Notes: generated from the letters alone by a model not told the origin. 64,000 nt of DNA from an uncultured Bacteroidia bacterium (GCA_902789435.1 CADAOA010000005.1:1-64000), one strand, 5' to 3'. Counted from the first letter of the stretch, positions 1 to 11,064 are shown. Translations and numbers: made by a program.

Positions 1-512
1 ATTTTTCTCTGAACAGAAGCCCTTTGTTTGTAGCACTCTTTAGAATCTTTCAGCTGCCGCTCCAGAACTTTCAGCTTTCGATGGTCTTCGGCGGCTTTCT
101 TTTCCGCCTTCTTCTCAAGGTCCTGGCGCTTTTTGGAAAGAAGGTCTGCAAGGACTTGGAGGGCAAGGTCTTCCTGATCGTTTACAGCTTCTTCAGCGAT
201 GGATTGTTCCACTCCGGCTTCGCTGAGGCCTCTGAGGATCTTTTCAGGACCCCACTTGGAAAAGCGGAGTTTGTCACGGGTGAAGGCTCTTGCAAAGCGG
301 GAGTCGTCCATGTATTTGTCTTTCTTTAAAGACGAAATGATTTCTTCGATTTCCTTTTCCTGCTTTTCAGTCGGGGGAGAATCTTTGGAAAGCCACCGGA
401 TGAGCATCTGGCGGGCCTGTCCGGAAGAGATTTCCCTTCTGGAACACTCAGCCGTCAGACGGGCTTTTGCTCTCTGCAGAGCCGTGTTCTGCTTTGCCGG
501 TTTGCCTCCCAT
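1..512 (-). CDS. recX: RecX family regulatory protein (partial, probable frameshift)
   Basis: RecX binds RecA filaments and modulates recombinase activity. I translated this region by hand; it opens with ATG at 512, only 12 bases after the upstream patatin stop, so the two are probably cotranscribed. Residues 67-101 carry the RecX signature (YMDDSRFARAF, then DKLRFSKWGPEKI and a Leu-Arg-Gly-Leu segment). The C-terminus runs off the left edge. From about residue 158 the frame stops resembling RecX; the frame displaced by one base reads VLQTKGFCSE, which fits the expected third helical repeat (family pattern roughly RFxxxRGF). One base inserted in the AAA at 39-41 would restore it. The frameshift is inference; the family call is firm. 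recA lies about 3.6 kb away on the other strand, so the two are not an operon. Confidence 0.82.
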   Translation of the reverse strand, partial: MGGKPAKQNTALQRAKARLTAECSRREISSGQARQMLIRWLSKDSPPTEKQEKEIEEIISSLKKDKYMDDSRFARAFTRDKLRFSKWGPEKILRGLSEAGVEQSIAEEAVNDQEDLALQVLADLLSKKRQDLEKKAEKKAAEDHRKLKVLERQLKDSKECYKQRASVQRK

Positions 513-523
513 CAGACAGTCTG

Positions 524-2929
524 CTAGAAGTAATAGCCAAATGACAGGTAGGCGCTGACTTTCTTCTTGTAATCGCTCCAATGGAGGTTAAAGGTAAGTG
601 GCCCCACCTTGGTCTGGTAAGAATACTGTGCTCCGAATCCCCAATAGCCCTTGCGGTCGAAGCTTAACATTTTGTCGACGCTTTTTCCCGTGCGGAGGTA
701 ATTGCCTATCAGATAAACATAGTGGCTCTTTCCGACCCTCTTTCTGAGGTCTGTGCGGAAAACGCTTACAGAATTGTCAAAAGCGTTTATGTAATTGACT
801 CCTATGAAAGGAATCTGATGGTCTATGTAACGGCCCCTCTCCTGACCTCCCACAAAGTTGTAGAACGGCACCTCGTGACGGTTGCGGATATTGATCCTGC
901 CGTAAATCTGTGGTTCAAGCACAAAATCTCTTCCCAGGTCGAACGCCATGTGGCTGCTGAGCATAAAGGAAGCAAAACTCTTGAATTTGGAATGGAAACC
1001 GAGCAGATAATACGCGGCGTCAAACTGGATGAACAATCCGCTGTTCGTAAAGTATTTGCTATCTCTGGAATCCAGGATTCCGCGGGCGAATACAGAAACA
1101 TAGCTCTTGGCCTTGAGGACCTCGCCGCTCAAATCTTCGACATCGGTGAGGAATCTGGAGAAATTGTAGTTTTCGAGCTTTGCTCCAAGCTTCAAGTCAA
1201 TGTCCCTGAAATACTTGATGTTTGCCAAAGCCGCTTCAAACCCGTTGTAGACAAACTTTATGTTGTTGTGAGCTGATTTGTCCGAGTATATGTTGACATC
1301 TTTCTTGGAGAACATATAGCTCAGTTCAAGGCGCGGGAACTTGCGGAACATGTGGTCGTACTCAAGCTTTAAGTAAGGATTATAGCTGAGCCTTCCTGTA
1401 ATGCTCGCCTTAGGGCCGTGCATGGCATACTGGCGTATTCCCAGCCTGAGCAGCAGGGCCGCAGCCTCTTCCGTGTCGTAACGGGCACCCAGGCTGACAA
1501 CATTTGGCTTTCCCTTCACGAATTTGAAAATCAGGTCATATTCCTGGATTCCATTGGTTTTGCCTGATTTCCTGAGCTGATATGTAACCTGTGAGAAGGC
1601 CTGGGTTCCGTTGAAAACAGATATTGCATTGTTGATCTGCGAGCCGTTGATTACCTGATGTTCGTGAAGGCCGGCCAGTTTCATCAGCCAGTTACGATCG
1701 GCGTCATCGGCCCCGTCGAGAATGATGCGGCCTAACATAAACCTTGTCTTGTAAACCTCAACCGCCCTGTCTGCCCCGGAAGTGCCGTTATTTTCGCCAA
1801 TCAGCTTGGCCAGAGCCCTCAGTTCGGCATCTTTTTCATCGGCTGCCTTGTAGCCGTTGGCCAGAAGCTGGGCCACTGCCGCGCGGTTGAAGCTGAGAAC
1901 TCCGAACTCCTGAACCTCAGGATGGAGATATATGTCTGTATCTTGCTTGTTGGCCTCAAACTTTTCGTTGCCCATCAGGCTTATCAGCTGCATTAGCACT
2001 GCATCCACTCCCTTCAGGTCCTCGGCTTTGGCAAGGTCTGTCTGCACATCTACGCCAATGACTATATTGGCTCCTTTCTGCCTGGCCACGTCCACCGGAA
2101 AGTTGTTGACAACCCCGCCGTCCACCAGAACTTTTCCGTCTATGGTAACAGGAGCGAAATATCCTGGAATAGCCATACTGGCCCTCATAGCCAGAGGCAG
2201 AACTCCGTGGTCCAGAACCACTTGCTCTCCGGTTGCCAGATCGGTTGCTATGCAGGCGTAGGGTATTGGCAGACGGTTGAAGTCTATGGAATCCTGATAA
2301 CCTATGGCCAGTCCGTTCAGAAGATTGAGGACATTGTTGCCCGAAACAAATCCGCCCGGAAGATAGAACGAACTCTTGCTGTCTGCCTTTATCTCTTCGT
2401 TTACCACCGTCGAATCTTTGCCCTTTTTCCAGAACTTCCAGTTGTTCCACACAGGTTTGCCGTTGGACTGGCTGTCAGTATTCTCTTCACGTGCCTGTCC
2501 TTTGCGTTCAGTCCTTATGATATCTCCCCTGAAATCGTCCAGCGGAATGTTGAGGATGAATTTTTCCTCATCCATCTTCTTGGAGAAGTTCAGGTCTTCG
2601 CGTTTGATGTTATCTGAAAGCAGATAGTCCCAGTCTGCGCTGCTTACGATAGAGTCTATCTGGGCCGAGTTGTAACCCATTGCATACAAACCGCCTACAA
2701 GGGCTCCTATAGATGTTCCAAGCACCATGTCCGGCTTAATGCCAACTTCTTCAAGCTTCTTGATAACGCCTATGTGGGCCATGCCCTTTGCCCCGCCGCC
2801 GCACAGCACAAGAGCAACTTTGATTTTCTTTTCCGGTTTGGAGGTCTTGGATTTTCTTTGGGCCGAAATACCCCCAGCCATAATCATTACGGCTAGAAGC
2901 GACAGCAGAATCTTTTTCAGGTTATCCAT
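524..2929 (-). CDS. Patatin-like phospholipase with outer-membrane barrel domain (PlpD-like)
   Basis: Probably a surface or outer-membrane lipid hydrolase. A signal peptide (residues 1-24) is followed by the patatin domain: oxyanion-hole loop GGGAKG at 44-49, nucleophile elbow GTSIG at 71-75 (Ser73), and the DGG catalytic-aspartate motif followed by VVNNFP at roughly residue 275. A basic insert of about 50 residues interrupts the patatin domain. The C-terminal half is rich in alternating aromatic strands and ends in Tyr-Phe, typical of an Omp85-type barrel, as in PlpD autotransporters. I chose ATG 2929, eleven bases after the rlmN stop, because the in-frame extension further upstream overlaps rlmN and would bury the signal peptide. 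A second protein of the same architecture is encoded at 41034. The substrate cannot be told. Confidence 0.88.
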   Translation of the reverse strand: MDNLKKILLSLLAVMIMAGGISAQRKSKTSKPEKKIKVALVLCGGGAKGMAHIGVIKKLEEVGIKPDMVLGTSIGALVGGLYAMGYNSAQIDSIVSSADWDYLLSDNIKREDLNFSKKMDEEKFILNIPLDDFRGDIIRTERKGQAREENTDSQSNGKPVWNNWKFWKKGKDSTVVNEEIKADSKSSFYLPGGFVSGNNVLNLLNGLAIGYQDSIDFNRLPIPYACIATDLATGEQVVLDHGVLPLAMRASMAIPGYFAPVTIDGKVLVDGGVVNNFPVDVARQKGANIVIGVDVQTDLAKAEDLKGVDAVLMQLISLMGNEKFEANKQDTDIYLHPEVQEFGVLSFNRAAVAQLLANGYKAADEKDAELRALAKLIGENNGTSGADRAVEVYKTRFMLGRIILDGADDADRNWLMKLAGLHEHQVINGSQINNAISVFNGTQAFSQVTYQLRKSGKTNGIQEYDLIFKFVKGKPNVVSLGARYDTEEAAALLLRLGIRQYAMHGPKASITGRLSYNPYLKLEYDHMFRKFPRLELSYMFSKKDVNIYSDKSAHNNIKFVYNGFEAALANIKYFRDIDLKLGAKLENYNFSRFLTDVEDLSGEVLKAKSYVSVFARGILDSRDSKYFTNSGLFIQFDAAYYLLGFHSKFKSFASFMLSSHMAFDLGRDFVLEPQIYGRINIRNRHEVPFYNFVGGQERGRYIDHQIPFIGVNYINAFDNSVSVFRTDLRKRVGKSHYVYLIGNYLRTGKSVDKMLSFDRKGYWGFGAQYSYQTKVGPLTFNLHWSDYKKKVSAYLSFGYYF

Positions 2930-2940
2930 ATCAGAATCTG

Positions 2941-3993
2941 TTATTTGGTTATCTGGTTGTTCTTTTCTTTTCCGCTGAGCATTCCGCATGCGGCTTCAAT
3001 GTCCTGCCCCCTTGACGCCCGCAGGGTTGCAGTGATTCCGGCATTGTTGAGCCTGTCCTCGAAAACCTGGACAGTCTTCATGTCGGAAGGTATGTATTCC
3101 GTGTCACCGATATCGTGGAACCTGATGAGGTTTACCCTGCATTCCAGTCCCTTGAGCAGAGACACCAGGGCATCCGCATGCCGAGGGGTATCGGTAAGGC
3201 CCTTGAACATTATGTACTCGAAGCTTACCCTCCGCTGCCCGGTAAAATCGTAGCGGCGGATAATCTTGAGTGTTTTCTCCAGAGGGAATGCTGCCTCGGA
3301 TGGCATCAGTGAAAGCCTCTCCGCGTGGAACGGATTGTGGAGGCTTATGGCCAGATGAGCGCGGCTCTCGTCCAGGAACCTTTCAAGAGGAGACTTTTCC
3401 TGGTCTTTAACGGCTTTGTTTACACCGATGGAACTTACGGTTATCCTCTTCGGGCTCCAGGCACATCCCCAGTCAGAGGTCAGCACTTCTACAGCCCTGA
3501 GCACATTGTCCAGATTGTCGAAAGGCTCCCCCATACCCATAAAGACAGCATTGGTAAGTTCTTCCGCCTCATCGATGAGGAAAAACTGGGAAAGGATCTG
3601 AGCAGCGTCCAGATTGCCGTGAAAACCCTGCCTTCCAGTCATGCAGAAACGGCAGCCCATCCGGCACCCCGCCTGGGAAGACACGCACAGAGTCTTGCGG
3701 TCCCCGTCGGGAATCATCACGGCCTCAACGAAATTGCCGGAGAAATCAAACAGATACTTGCGGGTGCCGTCTTTGCTTAGGGCATATTTGAAATAAGGAA
3801 CGGCCCCTATCTCATATTTCTCTTCCAGAAGCTGACGTGTCTTCAGGGAAAGATTTGTCATCGCGGAGAATGAAACCGCCCTTTTCTGATAAAGCCACTG
3901 GCATAACTGCTTTGCGGTAAAGGCAGGAAAACCTTCCTCAAGGCAAATGGCCTTGAGCTCTTCCAGAGTCGAGCCCAGCAGCTTCTTCTTCAT
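2941..3993 (-). CDS. rlmN: Dual-specificity 23S rRNA A2503 / tRNA A37 C2-methyltransferase RlmN
   Basis: Radical-SAM methyltransferase that makes 2-methyladenosine in 23S rRNA and some tRNAs by a ping-pong mechanism. The iron-sulphur cluster motif CxxxCxxC is at Cys110, Cys114 and Cys117 ([12 protein letters not shown]), and the C-terminal catalytic cysteine is Cys336 (AACGML). The MGMGEP motif that contacts SAM is present. The 350-residue length is normal. It is first in a minus-strand group with the patatin and recX, gap 11 bases. Assignment to RlmN rather than Cfr rests on overall sequence character and the housekeeping context. Confidence 0.95.
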   Translation of the reverse strand: MKKKLLGSTLEELKAICLEEGFPAFTAKQLCQWLYQKRAVSFSAMTNLSLKTRQLLEEKYEIGAVPYFKYALSKDGTRKYLFDFSGNFVEAVMIPDGDRKTLCVSSQAGCRMGCRFCMTGRQGFHGNLDAAQILSQFFLIDEAEELTNAVFMGMGEPFDNLDNVLRAVEVLTSDWGCAWSPKRITVSSIGVNKAVKDQEKSPLERFLDESRAHLAISLHNPFHAERLSLMPSEAAFPLEKTLKIIRRYDFTGQRRVSFEYIMFKGLTDTPRHADALVSLLKGLECRVNLIRFHDIGDTEYIPSDMKTVQVFEDRLNNAGITATLRASRGQDIEAACGMLSGKEKNNQITK

Positions 3994-4073
3994 TTTTCAA
4001 AAAAAATCCAAAAAATTCCGCACTTTGACGGATATTGACAAAGTTACATATTTTTTTTGCATCGTGAATTCAG

Positions 4074-4081
4074 TATATTTG
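4074..4081 (+). promoter_or_regulatory. Bacteroidota -7 promoter element for recA
   Basis: TATATTTG matches TAnnTTTG and lies 30 bases before the recA start. No TTTG is found at the usual 19-21 base spacing upstream, so only the -7 half is supported. No LexA-like dyad was recognised nearby. Confidence 0.4.
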
Positions 4082-4111
4082 TAAGGTTAAACACAACTAA
4101 AAATTATCATT

Positions 4112-5155
4112 ATGGCTAAAGAGAAAGAGAAAACTGCCGCAACCGTGCAGAATGATGGCGTAAACGCCGAGAAGCTGAAGGCCTTGCAGGCCACGCTGGA
4201 CAAGATTGAGAAGGATTTCGGCAAAGGTACGATCATGAAGTTGGGAGACCAGCCAAAATTCGACGTTTCAATTATCCCGACAGGTTCCATAGCATTGGAC
4301 CACGCGTTGGGAATCGGAGGATATCCTAGAGGAAGAGTTATTGAGATTTACGGACCGGAGAGCAGCGGAAAGACCACTTTGGCCATCCATGCCATCGCTG
4401 AGGCCCAGAAGGCTGGTGGAATCGCAGCCATGATTGATGCCGAGCACGCATTCGACCGCACCTACGCCAAGAAACTGGGTGTGAATGTGGATACTTTGCT
4501 AATCTCCCAGCCGGATAACGGCGAGCAGGCCCTGGAAATCGCAGACAGCCTGATCCGTTCAGGAGCAATCGATATCGTAGTCATAGACTCCGTGGCCGCC
4601 CTGACTCCAAAGGCTGAAATCGAAGGAGATATGGGAGACAGCAAGATGGGTCTCCAGGCAAGGCTGATGAGCCAGGCTCTGAGAAAGCTTACTGCCAACA
4701 TCTCAAAGACCAACACCTGCTGCATTTTCATCAACCAGCTGAGGGAAAAGATCGGCATCATGTTCGGAAACCCTGAAACCACAACCGGCGGTAACGCCCT
4801 TAAATTCTATGCATCCGTACGTTTGGATGTCAGGAAACTCTCCCAGCTCAAGGATGGAGACGACGCTACCGGCAACCGTGCCAGGGTAAAGGTCGTAAAG
4901 AACAAGATGGCCCCTCCTTTCCGCAAGGCCGAATTCGATATTGTCTTCGGCGAAGGCATTTCCAAATTGGGAGAGATCGTGGATCTTGGAGTTGAACTGG
5001 GTGTGATCAAGAAGAGCGGCAGCTGGTTCAGCTACGGAGAAAGCAAACTGGCACAGGGAAGAGATGCCGTAAAGCAATTGCTTAAGGACAATCCTGAACT
5101 CTGCGAAGAAATAGAGGGTAAGGTTAGAGAAGCCCTCAAGGGTGTCAACGACTGA
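4112..5155 (+). CDS. recA: Recombinase RecA
   Basis: ATP-dependent strand-exchange recombinase of homologous recombination and the SOS response. Walker A GPESSGKT is at residues 81-88, the MAW core and loops ([10 protein letters not shown]) are intact, and the length of 347 residues is normal. The N-terminus has a Lys/Glu-rich extension ([10 protein letters not shown]) common in the phylum. dnaG follows after 8 bases and metG after that, suggesting a replication/repair/translation transcript. Confidence 0.98.
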   Translation: MAKEKEKTAATVQNDGVNAEKLKALQATLDKIEKDFGKGTIMKLGDQPKFDVSIIPTGSIALDHALGIGGYPRGRVIEIYGPESSGKTTLAIHAIAEAQKAGGIAAMIDAEHAFDRTYAKKLGVNVDTLLISQPDNGEQALEIADSLIRSGAIDIVVIDSVAALTPKAEIEGDMGDSKMGLQARLMSQALRKLTANISKTNTCCIFINQLREKIGIMFGNPETTTGGNALKFYASVRLDVRKLSQLKDGDDATGNRARVKVVKNKMAPPFRKAEFDIVFGEGISKLGEIVDLGVELGVIKKSGSWFSYGESKLAQGRDAVKQLLKDNPELCEEIEGKVREALKGVND

Positions 5156-5163
5156 CAATCCGA

Positions 5164-7149
5164 ATGATAGACCAGGCGACCATAGCAAGGATCCGGGACG
5201 CTATAGACATCGTCCAGGTAATCGGAGACTTTGTCCCTTTGAAAAGGCAAGGCTCCGATTATGTTGCATGTTGTCCTTTCCACCAGGAGAAGACCCCTAG
5301 CTTCCACGTCTCGCCGTCCAGGCAGTATTTCAACTGCTTCGGATGCCACGAAAAAGGCAATGCCATAGGCTTCCTGATGAAGCATGAGCAGATGACTTAT
5401 GTGGAGGCTCTGAAATGGCTTGGCAACAAATACGGGATCGAGGTCAACGACGTCCAGGAAAGCTTTGAGGAAATCCAGAAGAAGAATCATCGAGACTCCC
5501 TGCTTATAATCAACGAATACGCCGGAAAGTATTTCACCAACGCCCTTCTGAACACTGAAGAGGGGCGTAGTGTGGGGCTATCCTATTTCAGGGAGAGGGG
5601 CTTTACAGACGAAACGATCAAGGAGTTCCAGCTCGGATATTCCAAGAAGGAGAAAGACGCCTTCACAAAAGACGCAATTGCAGCCGGGTACAAGAAAAAC
5701 CTGCTTCTGGAACTGGGTCTTTCCGTAGAAAAGCAAGACGGCCCCTATGCCGGAGAAATTTCGGACAAGTTCCACGAAAGGGTAATGTTCCCTATCCGTT
5801 CCGTCAATGGCAAAATCGTGGCTTTCGGAGGAAGGATCCTTTCTTCCGAGAAGAGCCCGGTCAAGTACATGAACTCTCCGGAAAGCGAGATATATCACAA
5901 GAAAAAAGTTCTTTACGGACTTTATGAGGCCCGCAACGCCATATCGCAGAGCAAGAATTGCTATCTGGTGGAAGGCTACACTGATGTTATCTCCATGCAC
6001 CAGGCCGGAATACAGAATGTGGTTGCCAGCTGCGGAACCGCCCTTACGGATGAGCAGGTTCTGCTGCTGAAAAGGTTCACCCAGAAAATCACCATCATCT
6101 ACGATGGAGACCAGGCTGGAGTCAATGCGGCGCTTAAGGGAATAAATCTCTTCCTTCAGAAAGGAATGAACGTCAAGGTAGTTCTGATTCCTGGCGGAGA
6201 GGATCCTGATTCCTTTGCCAGAACCCATAAACGGGAAGAGATTGAAGACTTCCTGGAAAAAAGCGAGGAGGATTTCATTGTCTATCAGTTCCGGAACCTT
6301 TCCAAAAACCTTAACGGCGATCCTTACGAGGAAGGTAAAATGATCAATGAGATTGCCTTGAGCGTCTCCATGATAGACGATGCCGGTATACGTTCCGCCT
6401 ATATAACCAGAGCTTCCGACCTGTTGGGCATCGGAAGGGAAGACTTCACTGAAAAGGTCAACGCGCTTCGTCAGGAAAGGATGAGCCAGGCTTCCTCCTA
6501 CCAATCCGGGCAGAGACAATATGTTTCCAGGCAAGATCCTAACGCTTACCGCAGAGCTACAGGACAGAAGACTCCTGCAGACAAGGCGGAAGACGAACTC
6601 CGCAAAAGCGAGCAGGACCTGCTCTATCTTCTTCTCAAGTTCGGAAGGCAAACCCTGCATAATCTCAACAACGCCATGGTGGGAGTGGAAAAGGTCTACG
6701 AACCGTCTGTGGCGGAATACATAAAGCAGACCCTTCAGGTTGACGGTCTTCAGATTACGGATCCCGTCCTCAAGAAAATCTATGACCTGTACTTTGAAAA
6801 CATAAAGGCTGGAGACAGCACAACGGAAGTCGAGAGATTTTTCATGAGCAGTATGGAACAGGAGATCTCAGATACCGCCATAGAGATCCTGTCTTCCTCT
6901 TACCGCTTCCGGAGCGAGAAAATAGAAAACTCCGTGGAGAGTCTGGGAAAGAATTTGTCTTCGGTTTTGCCGAGAACCGTTTACGTATATAAATCAAAAG
7001 TTATAAATTCGCGCCTTGCAACCTTGCGTAGCAAACTTCTGGGTCTTGATCCTTCCCAGGAAGAGGAAAGCAAAATGCTGACAAGACAGATCCAGCAGCT
7101 ATCCACGATTAAGAGCCGGCTGCTGCGCGAGGCAAAATTCGCCAAATAG
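5164..7149 (+). CDS. dnaG: DNA primase DnaG
   Basis: Makes RNA primers for the replication fork. The N-terminal CHC2 zinc site is Cys37, His40, Cys58, Cys61. The TOPRIM catalytic domain shows Glu270 in VEGYTDV and Asp314/Asp316 in YDGDQAG. The C-terminal helicase-binding region (about 430-661) is divergent, as is usual. It starts 8 bases after recA and ends 7 bases before metG, so the three are probably cotranscribed. Confidence 0.97.
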   Translation: MIDQATIARIRDAIDIVQVIGDFVPLKRQGSDYVACCPFHQEKTPSFHVSPSRQYFNCFGCHEKGNAIGFLMKHEQMTYVEALKWLGNKYGIEVNDVQESFEEIQKKNHRDSLLIINEYAGKYFTNALLNTEEGRSVGLSYFRERGFTDETIKEFQLGYSKKEKDAFTKDAIAAGYKKNLLLELGLSVEKQDGPYAGEISDKFHERVMFPIRSVNGKIVAFGGRILSSEKSPVKYMNSPESEIYHKKKVLYGLYEARNAISQSKNCYLVEGYTDVISMHQAGIQNVVASCGTALTDEQVLLLKRFTQKITIIYDGDQAGVNAALKGINLFLQKGMNVKVVLIPGGEDPDSFARTHKREEIEDFLEKSEEDFIVYQFRNLSKNLNGDPYEEGKMINEIALSVSMIDDAGIRSAYITRASDLLGIGREDFTEKVNALRQERMSQASSYQSGQRQYVSRQDPNAYRRATGQKTPADKAEDELRKSEQDLLYLLLKFGRQTLHNLNNAMVGVEKVYEPSVAEYIKQTLQVDGLQITDPVLKKIYDLYFENIKAGDSTTEVERFFMSSMEQEISDTAIEILSSSYRFRSEKIENSVESLGKNLSSVLPRTVYVYKSKVINSRLATLRSKLLGLDPSQEEESKMLTRQIQQLSTIKSRLLREAKFAK

Positions 7150-7156
7150 AAAAGAT

Positions 7157-9262
7157 ATGGAAAAGAATTTCAAGAGACATCTCATTACCGCAGCCCTTCC
7201 TTACGCCAACGGAAGTGTACACATCGGTCATCTGGCAGGAGTATATGTTCCTGCGGACATCTATGTCCGTTTTCTCCGCCTGAAGGGAGAGGATGTGCTC
7301 TTTATCTGCGGAAGCGACGAGCATGGTGTTCCTATTACATTTAAAGCCAAAGATTTAGGATGTTCTCCACAGGAAATTGTGGACAAGTATCACGCAATCA
7401 TAAAAGACTCTTTCAACCGCTTTGGAATAAGTTTCAGCATATACTCCAGGACAAGTTCAAAGATTCACGCGGAAACAGCATCCGAATTCTTCAAGAAACT
7501 GTATGACGGGGGCAAGTTCATAGAAAGGGAAAGCGAGCAATTCTTCGATCCCGCCGCCAAGGTTTTCCTGGCCGACCGCTACATTATGGGTACCTGCCCT
7601 AAGTGCGGAAACGACAAGGCTTACGGAGACCAGTGCGAAAAGTGCGGAAGCACCCTGTCGCCTGAGGAACTGATAGATCCTCACTCCAGGCTCAGCGGAG
7701 AAAAGCCGATAAAGAAGATGACCAAGCACTGGTATCTTCCTCTGGACAAATATGAGGAATGGCTCAGGGAATGGATCATAGACGGCCACAAGGAATGGAA
7801 GACCAACGTTTACGGACAGTGCAAGAGTTGGATAGACGGAGGCCTGAAGCCAAGAGCCGTTACCAGAGACCTGGACTGGGGAGTTCCAGTTCCGCTTGAA
7901 GATGCCAAGGGCAAGGTTCTCTATGTTTGGTTCGATGCCCCTATCGGCTATATTTCAAATACCAGGGAATTGCTTCCAAACGATTGGGAAAAATGGTGGA
8001 AGAGTCCGGACACCAGGATGATACATTTCATAGGAAAGGATAATATCGTCTTCCACTGCATAGTTTTCCCGTCTATGCTCAAGGCATATGGAGACGGTTA
8101 CATCCTGCCGGAGAATGTTCCTGCAAACGAGTTCCTCAACCTTGAGGGAGACAAGATATCCACATCCCGCAACTGGGCTATCTGGCTGGAAGAATATCTG
8201 GATCAGTTCCCGGGGCAGCAGGATGTCATGAGATATGTCCTCTGTGCCAACGCTCCTGAAACCAAGGACAACGATTTCACCTGGAAAGACTTCCAGGCAA
8301 GGAACAACAGCGAACTGGTGGCCATCTACGGAAACTTCGTAAACCGTGCCCTCGTGCTTACCAACAAGTATTTCGACGGAGTTGTTCCGCACTACACTGA
8401 AGAAGAACTCACAACGGAAGACCGCAAGCTCATGGAAGCTGTTCCTGAGATTGTATCCAATCTTAACAACTGCCTGGAACACTTCAAATTCAGAGATGCC
8501 ATCAAGGAAGCCATGAACCTGGCAAGGCTCGGCAACAAATATCTTACTGAAACCGAACCTTGGAAGGTTTACAAGACAGATCCGAAGAGGGTTGCTGTCA
8601 TTCTCAACCTTTGCCTTCAGATTTGCGCAAACCTGTCCATCGCATTCGAGCCGTTCTGCCCGTTCTCCTCAAAGAAACTTGAGGTAATGCTTGGACTGGC
8701 TCCGAAGAAAGATGAGGTTTGCCCTCAGAGCGTTCCGGAAGGGCTCGTAAAATGGGAGAATCTCGGAAGATGGGATCTTCTTAAGGAAGGTGACAGAATA
8801 GGCACTCCTGAGCTTCTTTTCAGCAAGATAGAGGATGAGACCATAACCGCTCAGACAGACCGCCTGGCAAGAATCAAGAAAGAAAACGAGGAAAAAGCCG
8901 CCGCTGAGGCTGCCTCTCATCCGGAACCTCTGGCTCCGGAATGCACGATTGACGATTTCGCCAAAATGGATATCCGTACAGCCACCGTCCTCCAGGCAGA
9001 GGCCGTTCCAAAGACAGACAAACTTCTCAAACTCACCATAGATACCGGAGTAGACCAAAGAGTTATTGTTTCAGGCATCGCGGAGTATTACTCTCCACAG
9101 GATATGCTGGGCAAGCAGATCTGCATCCTAGCAAACCTCAAGCCTAGGAAAATCCGTGGTATAGAAAGCAATGGAATGATCCTGATGGCAAAAGACGCCA
9201 GCGGGAAGATGAGATTCATCACTCCGCAGGAAGTTATGCCAAACGGCGCCAAGATAGGCTAA
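7157..9262 (+). CDS. metG: Methionyl-tRNA synthetase (long form with tRNA-binding domain)
   Basis: Charges tRNA-Met for initiation and elongation. The HIGH motif is at 22-25 and the zinc knuckle at Cys147, Cys150, Cys160 and Cys163. The KMSKS loop appears as KISTS (333-337), a variant I regard as normal for MetRS in this phylum. A C-terminal EMAP-type tRNA-binding/dimerisation domain covers about residues 600-701 ([11 protein letters not shown], then the GIAEYY and SNGMILMA segments). The stop overlaps by 4 bases with the convergent gene on the minus strand, leaving no room for a private terminator. Confidence 0.97.
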   Translation: MEKNFKRHLITAALPYANGSVHIGHLAGVYVPADIYVRFLRLKGEDVLFICGSDEHGVPITFKAKDLGCSPQEIVDKYHAIIKDSFNRFGISFSIYSRTSSKIHAETASEFFKKLYDGGKFIERESEQFFDPAAKVFLADRYIMGTCPKCGNDKAYGDQCEKCGSTLSPEELIDPHSRLSGEKPIKKMTKHWYLPLDKYEEWLREWIIDGHKEWKTNVYGQCKSWIDGGLKPRAVTRDLDWGVPVPLEDAKGKVLYVWFDAPIGYISNTRELLPNDWEKWWKSPDTRMIHFIGKDNIVFHCIVFPSMLKAYGDGYILPENVPANEFLNLEGDKISTSRNWAIWLEEYLDQFPGQQDVMRYVLCANAPETKDNDFTWKDFQARNNSELVAIYGNFVNRALVLTNKYFDGVVPHYTEEELTTEDRKLMEAVPEIVSNLNNCLEHFKFRDAIKEAMNLARLGNKYLTETEPWKVYKTDPKRVAVILNLCLQICANLSIAFEPFCPFSSKKLEVMLGLAPKKDEVCPQSVPEGLVKWENLGRWDLLKEGDRIGTPELLFSKIEDETITAQTDRLARIKKENEEKAAAEAASHPEPLAPECTIDDFAKMDIRTATVLQAEAVPKTDKLLKLTIDTGVDQRVIVSGIAEYYSPQDMLGKQICILANLKPRKIRGIESNGMILMAKDASGKMRFITPQEVMPNGAKIG

Positions 9263-10023
9263 AGCTTGTAATTGAGAATCTCCAGCTCTTCCTTGCTGTA
9301 GAGAATCTTTTCGAGAATTGGCCGGAGTTCTTCCTTGAATATCAATATCAGGAGAACCAGTATTACCAGAATGGCCAGAATGGTCAACAGGATAAGCAGG
9401 ACTTTAGAGCTCCTGCTTTTCTTTTTTGCAGGTTCCTCAGCGACAGGTTCAGGAACTGGTTCAGGAACTGGTTCAGAGACTGGTTCAATAACCGGTTCCG
9501 GCTCAGGAATCGGTTCAGGCTCAGTCTCAGGCTCAGGTTCGGGCTCAGGAATTGGCTCAGGTTCAGGCTCTGGCTCAGGAATTGGCTCAGGTTCAGGCTC
9601 TGGCTTATCTCTGAGATCAAGGGTGGAAAGTCCGAATGTCTCCGTGGAAATCTCAAAACCGGGAGCGGGATCCACACTGTATCCGTTCTCCTTGTCAAAA
9701 AGGAATGTTCCAAATCCTTCAAGGGTGTAAGAACCCTCTTTCTCCACCTTTGCCCTCAAATCTTCCAGATCCTTGTACAAGGCCTTTTTTGCCGCCATAC
9801 GGGAAATCTCCCGCTGAAGGGCATATTCATTCAGGAGAATATCGTTGGATGAAAGGTTATAGTTGTCAAAGGCGAGTTTTTTTGCAGGGGGGCAGACAAC
9901 CATTCCATCCTCAGAAAAAGAGGCAGGCACATCCTCAAGACGAATGGCGCCCATAAAAGGAAGAATAAGTTCACCGTCGCGGAGAACGATTTTTCTGAAT
10001 AAAGAGGAAAGGTCTGCTTCCAT
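9259..10023 (-). CDS. HU-CCDC81-like domain protein with Pro-Glu linker and C-terminal membrane segment
   Basis: Residues 1-120 resemble the Bacteroidota HU-CCDC81-type domain, a divergent DNA-binding-HU fold (YTLEGFGTF and a paired two-part layout). Then follows about 60 residues of Pro-Glu repeats (PEPEPIPEP type), then Lys/Arg and Ser, then one very hydrophobic segment ([18 protein letters not shown]) and a short charged tail. This layout puts the HU-like part in the cytoplasm tethered by a rigid linker to the inner membrane. Relatives often carry a SPOR domain after the membrane segment; none is present here. Function unknown; links between nucleoid and envelope or division have been proposed for the family. 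It overlaps metG by 4 bases, convergent. Confidence 0.6.
   Translation of the reverse strand: MEADLSSLFRKIVLRDGELILPFMGAIRLEDVPASFSEDGMVVCPPAKKLAFDNYNLSSNDILLNEYALQREISRMAAKKALYKDLEDLRAKVEKEGSYTLEGFGTFLFDKENGYSVDPAPGFEISTETFGLSTLDLRDKPEPEPEPIPEPEPEPEPIPEPEPEPETEPEPIPEPEPVIEPVSEPVPEPVPEPVAEEPAKKKSRSSKVLLILLTILAILVILVLLILIFKEELRPILEKILYSKEELEILNYKL
9436..9603 (-). repeat. Short tandem repeats coding the Pro-Glu linker
   Basis: Degenerate 6- and 12-base units (GGTTCAGGAACT and GGCTCAGGAATT types on the plus strand) are tandemly repeated inside the HU-like gene and encode PEP/PIPEP. Such tracts expand and contract easily, so linker length probably varies between strains. Confidence 0.75.
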
Positions 10024-10087
10024 TGCTCAAAGTTTTACAGGACAAAGTTACTTTAATTTGCTTATTTAAATTAAATCTTTCAAAAGA

Positions 10088-10119
10088 TTTGGAACATAGT
10101 CAAAAAAAATATACTTTTG
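10088..10119 (+). promoter_or_regulatory. Promoter of tRNA-Asn
   Basis: TTTG at 10088-10091 and TACTTTTG at 10112-10119 with a 20-base spacer match the Bacteroidota -33/-7 consensus. The element ends 20 bases before the mature tRNA 5' end. Confidence 0.75.
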
Positions 10120-10139
10120 CAGTCCCAAAAACAAGTTCT

Positions 10140-10213
10140 GCCTGCATAGCTCAGTTGGTTAGAGCACATGACTGTTAATCATGGGGTCCTAGGTTCAAGT
10201 CCTTGTGCAGGCG
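10140..10213 (+). tRNA. tRNA-Asn (GTT)
   Basis: A cloverleaf folds by eye: acceptor stem GCCTGCA/TGCAGGC, D-arm GCTC/GAGC, anticodon loop CTGTTAA with GTT at positions 34-36, T-loop TTCAAGT, discriminator G. One T-T mismatch sits in the T stem. CCA is not encoded, so it must be added after transcription. Confidence 0.95.
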
Positions 10214-10218
10214 CAACA

Positions 10219-10248
10219 AAAAAAGATGGTTTAAAAGCCATCTTTTTT
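10219..10248. terminator. Rho-independent terminator, probably bidirectional
   Basis: AAAAAGATGG pairs with CCATCTTTTT around an 8-base loop, with T-tracts on both strands. It lies between tRNA-Asn (plus) and the convergent WaaP-like kinase gene, so it can serve both. Confidence 0.85.
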
Positions 10249-10252
10249 GTTT

Positions 10253-11017
10253 TTAATCTCTGCGTTTTTTTCTGAGTCCCAGAGGAGTAAGGACAATGTC
10301 CTTTATTTTTGAGATTCCCTTGGAACGATTGGTATTCAACGCAACCTTCTTTGTAAAACTCTCCAGGTCAATATTGCGGGCCTTGCAATATCTTTCCAGT
10401 ATGGCTTTCATCATCGGAGGGTCAAAATGGATATTGCTCATATCCTTTGCGCTGCGAAGCAGGCTGCGGTTATGGAACTGCACCCTGTTGAGATCTATCA
10501 GCTGGAACTTGAATTTCCCGTCTTCTATCTTATAGAGAATGTTGTCTATGTTAAAATCGTTGTGAACCAGACCACGTGAATGGAAAGAGGCGGCATATTC
10601 CGCAAATGCCTCAATGAAAGCCGCGGTCCCACTCTCGCTGATATCCTTGTGCCTGAAATCTGTGATCGGCTGATAATCAGTAAACAGGCAGACATAACAC
10701 CCCGTATGGAAGAAAAGCCCCTTATTCTTCTCGACATAGCCAACCGGTACTGGAACATCTACTCCAAGGGAGAGCAACTTCAATGAATACTCGTATGAAC
10801 GCTTAGCCTTTGTCGGACGGAGGAATGAGTAAACCACCCTGTTGAACTCTGTAGGCTTCTTGAAAATCTTCACTACCATGTGCAATCCGTCTACTGTAAC
10901 ATCTTCAACGATATTACGGAAATTCCTATAGACATTATCCGCCTTGTAGGAATGGTTCAAAGCATCCACGAGAAAGCTTTCCAAATGTTTGTATTCAGGA
11001 TTGACAACCACTTTCAT
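10253..11017 (-). CDS. Lipopolysaccharide kinase (WaaP/KdkA-like)
   Basis: A small protein-kinase-like fold expected to phosphorylate a core sugar (Kdo or heptose) of LPS at the inner face of the inner membrane. Visible kinase features: a candidate ATP-binding Lys50 (VVKIFKK), catalytic loop HNDFNIDN (152-159, Asp154) and the metal-binding aspartate in LIDLNR (Asp175). The 254-residue length fits. The phosphate site on the sugar cannot be read from sequence. It stands between two terminators and is likely monocistronic. Confidence 0.8.
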   Translation of the reverse strand: MKVVVNPEYKHLESFLVDALNHSYKADNVYRNFRNIVEDVTVDGLHMVVKIFKKPTEFNRVVYSFLRPTKAKRSYEYSLKLLSLGVDVPVPVGYVEKNKGLFFHTGCYVCLFTDYQPITDFRHKDISESGTAAFIEAFAEYAASFHSRGLVHNDFNIDNILYKIEDGKFKFQLIDLNRVQFHNRSLLRSAKDMSNIHFDPPMMKAILERYCKARNIDLESFTKKVALNTNRSKGISKIKDIVLTPLGLRKKRRD

Positions 11018-11032
11018 ATTGGTGGCAAAGAT

Positions 11033-11064
11033 AAAAAAAAGCCGGCTGTTCTGCCGGCTTTTTT
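11033..11064 (-). terminator. Terminator of the first OmpA-like gene
   Basis: GCCGGC TGTTCT GCCGGC hairpin flanked by A8 and T6. On the minus strand it lies about 20 bases after the OmpA-like stop and is followed by a U-tract. Confidence 0.85.

Noticed and set aside
4031..4081. TTGACA-like box at 4035-4040 as a sigma-70 -35 for recA
   Set aside because: Spacing to a TATAAT-like box is wrong, and this phylum uses TTTG/TAnnTTTG.
8153..8167. KISTS in place of KMSKS in MetRS
   Set aside because: The second lysine is missing, but I regard this form as usual for Bacteroidota MetRS, so not a defect.
9436..9603. Regular short repeats that might suggest a CRISPR array
   Set aside because: Units are 6-12 bases without spacers and encode Pro-Glu in frame.
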